64,000 bases of DNA from an uncultured Lachnospira sp. (lineage in GTDB: Bacteria; Bacillota; Clostridia; Lachnospirales; Lachnospiraceae): the NCBI GenBank assembly GCA_910589305.1, contig CAJUTV010000003.1:186001-250000 (forward strand), written 5' to 3'. Under the pieces are notes generated by a model. It was not told where the DNA came from. It ran no database searches and saw only the letters and a program-made list of their open reading frames with translations. Below, in pieces: positions 59,922 through 64,000 of the stretch (positions are counted from its first letter, which is position 1; every line of letters starts with the position of its first letter). The position numbers were made by a program, and so were the translations under genes.

Positions 59922-60428
59922 ATGAAAGAAATAGCTGTTATTTCGTATTCACAGTGGTTGGAATTGATTGATAGAGTCAAAGAAAAAGGCGTTTGCAGTG
60001 ATGAAATGTACCAATTACATATGGTTTGTCCACAGGTAAATACAGAAAAATGTTATTATTTAATACAAAATGAAATATCAAAGCTTGAAACACAGCTTTT
60101 AAGAAAGGTGATGTATCAGTTTGAAAGTTCAGTCAATCGTTGTCTGGAAGATTTTGATTTAGAACTTTTAAATCATGGTATTCGCGTGTTTAAGAAAAGT
60201 GTTCAACACTGTTTTTTCTTTAATGATATAGAACAATATCCATATGCTATAAGAAAAAATTTATGTAATCAACTGATAAAAAATTTAATGGTTTTTACAC
60301 AGGAGTATGCAGAATTTGTGAAAAAGTTAAGAGAAGATAACAATAGTTTATTTATTGAAGATTTTGATTACATATATAAAAAAGCAAAATTAAAAAAATA
60401 TATAGAGGAGTTTAATGTATATGGCTAA
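59922..60428 (+). CDS. Unknown 168-residue helical protein
   Basis: A soluble, mostly helical protein (MKEIAVISYSQWLELIDRVKEKG...). No motif or signal peptide is seen. Its end overlaps the AAA+ gene by 14 bases, and GAGGAG within its last codons is the ribosome site of that gene. The tight coupling suggests a direct partner or adaptor of the ATPase. Confidence 0.65.
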   Translation: MKEIAVISYSQWLELIDRVKEKGVCSDEMYQLHMVCPQVNTEKCYYLIQNEISKLETQLLRKVMYQFESSVNRCLEDFDLELLNHGIRVFKKSVQHCFFFNDIEQYPYAIRKNLCNQLIKNLMVFTQEYAEFVKKLREDNNSLFIEDFDYIYKKAKLKKYIEEFNVYG

Positions 60429-61914
60429 TTATTCTCAAGTAAAACGAGAATTAATCAATTATATATATGCAAGAACGCCGCTTGTAATTATAAATACAAA
60501 TGAACGTGAACGAGTGGAGAGAATGCTTTATGAAATTACAAATGAAATTCAAGTGAATTTTTTGTATTATACTGATGCGAAACAAGTAAAATCTATCGGA
60601 ATCAAATCAGAAAGTTTGGATACACAAGATGATGTATTAGGCTTTTTCTTAAATCAAATAAAAAGGCAGAGAAGTTTAAATATTGTATTAGGCGATGTAA
60701 GAAGAATTACAGATGATAATGGATATTCAAGAGAGCTGATGAATATATTATATATAGCGAAAGAAAATAATGGTGTTGTTATGCTTATAACATCCGACCA
60801 AGTTTGGACAAGAATATCCAACTTTGGAATGGTTGTAACGCTAGATTATCCTGATAATTCAGAGAGAATAAATCAAATTCAACAATTTATAAAAATGTAT
60901 TCAGGTCGTTTTACAGTGGAGTGGGATATAGAAGATATTGCACATGTGGCTACAATTCTTCGGGGATTTACAGAAATTCAGATAGATAATATACTCTCTT
61001 CTGAAATAATTGGCAATCGTGGTCTTTATAAAAATAAAATATCAAAATTGACCTTGCAAAAACAAAAAATATATCCGAAAGTTGGTTCTGTACAGTTTAT
61101 TCATTTGTATAAAAAATATGTGGTTGAAGGGATGGAGGTCTTAAAGGAATGGCTTAATGAAAAGAAAAAAATCTTTTTTATGCCAGAGGAATATTTGCAA
61201 GAATATGATTTAAGAGCACCAAAAGGAATATTGTTAGTGGGTGTTTCTGGTTGTGGAAAATCATTGACAGCAAAACTTATTGCCCAAGAATGGGACTTGC
61301 CTTTATTTCGCTTTGATATTGGCTCAGTATTTGATAAATGGGTTGGTGAGAGTGAAAAAAAGATGAGGGAGGCACTGCAGTTTATAGAAAATGTAGCACC
61401 TTGTATTTTATGGATTGATGAAATAGAAAAGGTTTTAGCTACAACCGATGCTGGAAATGAAACAGGTAAACGAGTACTTGGTGAGTTTTTATTTTGGATT
61501 CAAGAATCATCAAGCAAAGTTTTTATTGTTGCAACAGCAAATAATGTAAAGGATTTGCCATACGAACTATATCGCAAAGGTCGATTTTCTGAAGTATTTT
61601 ATGCTGGTTTGCCAAACGCACAAGAACGACATCAAACACTAAAACATTATATTCAAGTATCCTTAAAAATAAATGTAGCAGAGGAAATCCTTAGTAAGCT
61701 TGTAATGGATACACAAGGATATTCGTATTCTGATTTAGAAACAGCAATAAAAGATGTTGCGCAGAAAATGTTATTACAAAAGGAAAAGACGGTGTCAGAA
61801 ATGGATTTGTTAAATTCTGTAAAAGCAGTGATTCCTATTTCACAAATCAATCCTGAATTGGTTAAAGAAATTGAAACGTGGGGAATGAAACGTGCAGTGA
61901 ATGTGTCAAAATAA
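60415..61914 (+). CDS. Ycf46-like AAA+ ATPase
   Basis: A 499-residue ATPase. The N-terminal domain (about 1-215) starts ELINYIYARTPLVIINTNERERVE, as in the Ycf46 family of cyanobacteria and plastids. The AAA module (about 250-440) has Walker A GVSGCGKS near 276-283, Walker B CILWIDEIEK near 329-338, sensor I VATANN near 370-375, an arginine finger region YRKGRF near 387-392 and a C-terminal lid. ESEKKMREAL follows the pore-loop region FDKWVGES. It resembles a classical FtsH/spastin-type remodeller without a protease. ATG at 60415 or 60421 are both possible from SD position. It would be the motor of the cluster. Confidence 0.82.
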   Translation: MYMANYSQVKRELINYIYARTPLVIINTNERERVERMLYEITNEIQVNFLYYTDAKQVKSIGIKSESLDTQDDVLGFFLNQIKRQRSLNIVLGDVRRITDDNGYSRELMNILYIAKENNGVVMLITSDQVWTRISNFGMVVTLDYPDNSERINQIQQFIKMYSGRFTVEWDIEDIAHVATILRGFTEIQIDNILSSEIIGNRGLYKNKISKLTLQKQKIYPKVGSVQFIHLYKKYVVEGMEVLKEWLNEKKKIFFMPEEYLQEYDLRAPKGILLVGVSGCGKSLTAKLIAQEWDLPLFRFDIGSVFDKWVGESEKKMREALQFIENVAPCILWIDEIEKVLATTDAGNETGKRVLGEFLFWIQESSSKVFIVATANNVKDLPYELYRKGRFSEVFYAGLPNAQERHQTLKHYIQVSLKINVAEEILSKLVMDTQGYSYSDLETAIKDVAQKMLLQKEKTVSEMDLLNSVKAVIPISQINPELVKEIETWGMKRAVNVSK

Positions 61915-61987
61915 AAAAAACAACGTGTATTGAATAAAGATAAAATGTTGTTTATAACAGGCATCAAAAATGACAGGAGGTAATTGG

Positions 61988-63703
61988 GTGAGTAATTATC
62001 AGCTTAAATCGAAAGTGAGCAGACTGGAATCTAAGCTTCGTGAAATAGAGAGAGAAAATAATCAGCTTCGAGGAGAAATTAATTCTATTGTAAATAATGT
62101 CAATCAGGCAGAACGAAATTTGTCAGAATATAATCAGTATATACGGTCGTCATTAGACAATGCAGTAGGAGTAATTGATAATTCTATAAATCGTACATTA
62201 AGTGCCTATGAAATACAAGGACAAGTTGACCAATTATATACACGTTACAAATATGTAGAGTTAGCAAATAAAAAGATTCGAGCGTTAAATAATAAAAAAT
62301 ATTATGATTTTAATAATTATAGAACCGTAAGAAAAATCGTTCAAGGAATGATGGATAACCTAGATTTAAATATGGTTAGTGACACTATAATATATAAATC
62401 GATTGAAAGACAACATTTATTGACTCCAGATTATTGGCTGACATGTGTTCTTATCAGCATTATGGCTTGGAAGTCAAATGATAGAAGTCTTGCAGACCGA
62501 GCAATTGAAAGAGCATTTAAACTGGATTCTAAAAACAGCAGTATTTTTTATATGATTTTTAATTTGCGAATGGAAAGAAATCAGGCGGCAATAAAATGGT
62601 TTTTAGAGTATCAAAAATGTGAGCTTAAAGGAAGTGATGAACATACATTTTTAATGTTGTTTTCTCTTATAAGTAAAACGTTATCCGATAATGTAGATGA
62701 TGAAACATCAAGGATGATTTCGGATTTTATTCATAAGCTTCTTGTAGAATGCGCTCAAAAAGAGGGATATAGTGAGAAGGAGATTATTTCTGTTCTTTGT
62801 CATCATATGAATAAATTAAAAAAGACCGAAGTCTATGAACTTCCATTGATGGCAAAATATTGCAGTGAATATGCAGATATAACAACGATGCTTCATTTAG
62901 CACAAAATAATTATAATATTTTAGAATGTATACTAAGAATAGTCCATGTTTCCATTGCTGAGAGAAATACGTATTTAAAGGAATATTTAAATGAACTTTT
63001 ATCAAAGCCAAATGATGTTGAAATAGAAACCTACAATGAAATAGAATACAATGAATGTATTATTGAGATGAGTGGAGATGTTGAGCGTGCTAGGACTAGA
63101 TATGAACAAGAATTACAACATAGAAAAGCAGATTTTGACATTATATCAACAATGATTGATTGGATATATGATTTTGGCAATGAAGATATTAATGGACAGA
63201 TGCGTTTTAATATGTTTACTTTAATAAAAACACTTCAAGAAAAGGCAGCAGAATCTTATTTTGCAAATTATCGTGCTATGTTTAAGAATATTTATCCAAT
63301 TCATATATTGGATTATTCTACAAAAATAGATTTTACAAATCCATCAGATGAGGAATCAAAGATAGAAAAGCATTATGATACTTGCCAAAAAGAAGAATTG
63401 GCAAAAGTGAAAAATGTATCGGCATATATTTCGTTTGGAGTAGGTGCAGTTTGTGGAGCAGCCGCTTTTTTTGTTCATTTATTATTACTGGCAGGTTTGG
63501 GAATTGGAGTAGCAATAGGAATTGGAATCATGGTTTCTAATCAATTTAAACGTAAAAATATTGTTCTTAAAATTCAAAAACAAAAACAAAATGTTTTGAA
63601 TATTTTGCATAAACTTTTTGATGAAAATGATAAGATAAAAGAATGGTATAAAGAGTTTGACACCGTTTCTGTAAGAATAACGGAAGAATTAGCAAAGTTA
63701 TAA
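61988..63703 (+). CDS. Coiled-coil/TPR-like/membrane-hairpin protein, paralogue 3
   Basis: A 571-residue protein with the plan of the two earlier paralogues: N-terminal coiled coil (about 8-50, KVSRLESKLREIERENNQLR), shared block from YWLTCVLISIMAWKSNDRSLA (about 148-250) with NSSIFYMIFNLRMERNQAAIKWFLEY, and a Gly-rich C-terminal membrane hairpin (about 476-518). The GTG at 61988 is chosen since AGGAGG lies 7 bases before it; the ATG at 61970 falls before this site. It is separated from the other two by the small proteins and the ATPase. Confidence 0.72.
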   Translation: MSNYQLKSKVSRLESKLREIERENNQLRGEINSIVNNVNQAERNLSEYNQYIRSSLDNAVGVIDNSINRTLSAYEIQGQVDQLYTRYKYVELANKKIRALNNKKYYDFNNYRTVRKIVQGMMDNLDLNMVSDTIIYKSIERQHLLTPDYWLTCVLISIMAWKSNDRSLADRAIERAFKLDSKNSSIFYMIFNLRMERNQAAIKWFLEYQKCELKGSDEHTFLMLFSLISKTLSDNVDDETSRMISDFIHKLLVECAQKEGYSEKEIISVLCHHMNKLKKTEVYELPLMAKYCSEYADITTMLHLAQNNYNILECILRIVHVSIAERNTYLKEYLNELLSKPNDVEIETYNEIEYNECIIEMSGDVERARTRYEQELQHRKADFDIISTMIDWIYDFGNEDINGQMRFNMFTLIKTLQEKAAESYFANYRAMFKNIYPIHILDYSTKIDFTNPSDEESKIEKHYDTCQKEELAKVKNVSAYISFGVGAVCGAAAFFVHLLLLAGLGIGVAIGIGIMVSNQFKRKNIVLKIQKQKQNVLNILHKLFDENDKIKEWYKEFDTVSVRITEELAKL

Positions 63704-63746
63704 AAAATTTGTTTTGAAATATGAAATAAATAAAAAGGTGACTTTT

Positions 63747-63785
63747 ATGTTTGGAAAAAGCGGTAATAAAGAAGACAATTGTTAG
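63747..63785 (+). CDS. Possible 12-codon ORF
   Basis: AAAAAGGTG precedes an ATG that opens MFGKSGNKEDNC and then a stop. It could be a tiny peptide, a remnant of a gene or chance. T-rich sequence follows. Confidence 0.2.
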   Translation: MFGKSGNKEDNC

Positions 63786-63814
63786 GGAAATTGGTTTTTT
63801 TTTGTATTTTTTGG

Positions 63815-63842
63815 TTGACTATTGGATATAATATGATATAAT
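63815..63842 (+). promoter_or_regulatory. Extended -10 promoter for rpsU
   Basis: TTGACT (63815-63820), 16-base spacer, TATAAT (63837-63842) preceded by TGA, an extended -10. A second TATAAT (63827-63832) lies too close to the -35 to serve with it. Confidence 0.7.
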
Positions 63843-63922
63843 GTCTATTGTGCGATTAGTTAATACCCTAATTACGTATTGCCCAAGCACAATTTGCTAC
63901 AGAAGGGTGGTTATGAGCAGAT

Positions 63923-64000
63923 ATGTCAAATGTCATCGTTAAAGAGAATGAATCTCTGGATAGCGCATTGAGAAGATTTAAGAGAAATTGCGCAAAGGCG
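63923..64000 (+). CDS. rpsU: 30S ribosomal protein S21 (partial)
   Basis: The first 26 codons of S21 run off the window end: MSNVIVKENESLDSALRRF is the recognised N-terminus. S21 is a small-subunit protein with a role in translation initiation. AAGGGTGG lies about 12 bases before the ATG. The gene starts a new transcription unit. Confidence 0.93.
   Translation, partial: MSNVIVKENESLDSALRRFKRNCAKA

Noticed and set aside
1..64000. CRISPR arrays, prophage, insertion sequences, rRNA and tRNA genes
   Set aside because: I saw no regularly spaced direct repeats, transposase or integrase motifs, phage structural genes, or recognisable RNA genes in the window.

Overview
The window is a chromosomal segment of a low-GC, anaerobic, endospore-forming Firmicute, most likely a Lachnospiraceae-type Clostridium. 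The evidence is a six-gene Rnf complex in the order C-D-G-E-A-B, the sporulation proteins SpoIVA and GerW, a secreted GH95 glycosidase carrying a dockerin, strong purine-rich Shine-Dalgarno (SD) sites, and frequent GTG/TTG starts. I saw no rRNA, tRNA, CRISPR array, prophage or insertion sequence. Genus and species cannot be read from the sequence alone.

Layout. 0.1-4.1 kb: single genes (GNAT acetyltransferase, RpiB/LacA-like isomerase, CheR, an RNase H-fold exonuclease). 4.3-9.4 kb: rnfCDGEAB, closed by a long hairpin terminator. 9.5-10.4 kb: a NusG-II domain protein coupled to a Gx-type membrane transporter. 10.6-13.6 kb: a divergent pair, a membrane GT2 glycosyltransferase and a DUF815 ATPase. 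13.6-15.4 kb: ruvA and ruvB. 15.4-21.3 kb: a consensus promoter driving zapA, a U32 protein, an FtsW/RodA-type SEDS protein and a class B PBP. 21.3-25 kb: Nudix, lytic transglycosylase, LRR protein, C_GCAxxG_C_C protein, diaminopimelate decarboxylase. 25.1-28.6 kb: two unknown proteins, DUF2953 (ytfI-like), gerW (ytfJ-like) and a 48-residue membrane protein. 28.8-32.9 kb: the GH95-dockerin enzyme.

33.1-38.3 kb is an accessory operon. A small secreted protein comes first, followed by two membrane-anchored proteins, three dissimilar ABC-2-like membrane proteins and one ABC ATPase; this resembles a bacteriocin or secreted-peptide export/immunity locus. 38.4-52 kb returns to housekeeping: rpmB, an Asp23-like gene, a DAK2/FakA-like kinase, recG, a zinc-ribbon protein, a small protein with spoIVA, apt, deoD, a membrane MutS-like ATPase and alaS. 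The window ends inside rpsU.

52.4-63.7 kb is the most unusual region: ten tightly packed genes read in one direction. They encode an SPFH protein with C-terminal zinc ribbons, a four-helix membrane protein, a zinc-ribbon/helical-repeat protein, three paralogous coiled-coil/TPR-like proteins that each end in a two-helix membrane hairpin, a 55-residue protein, a 168-residue protein and a Ycf46-like AAA+ ATPase, plus a tiny ORF at the end. I do not know a described system with this composition. The nearest analogy I can name is the Bacillus ydjFGHI (PspA/SPFH) membrane-stress locus. It is my main candidate for an undescribed system.
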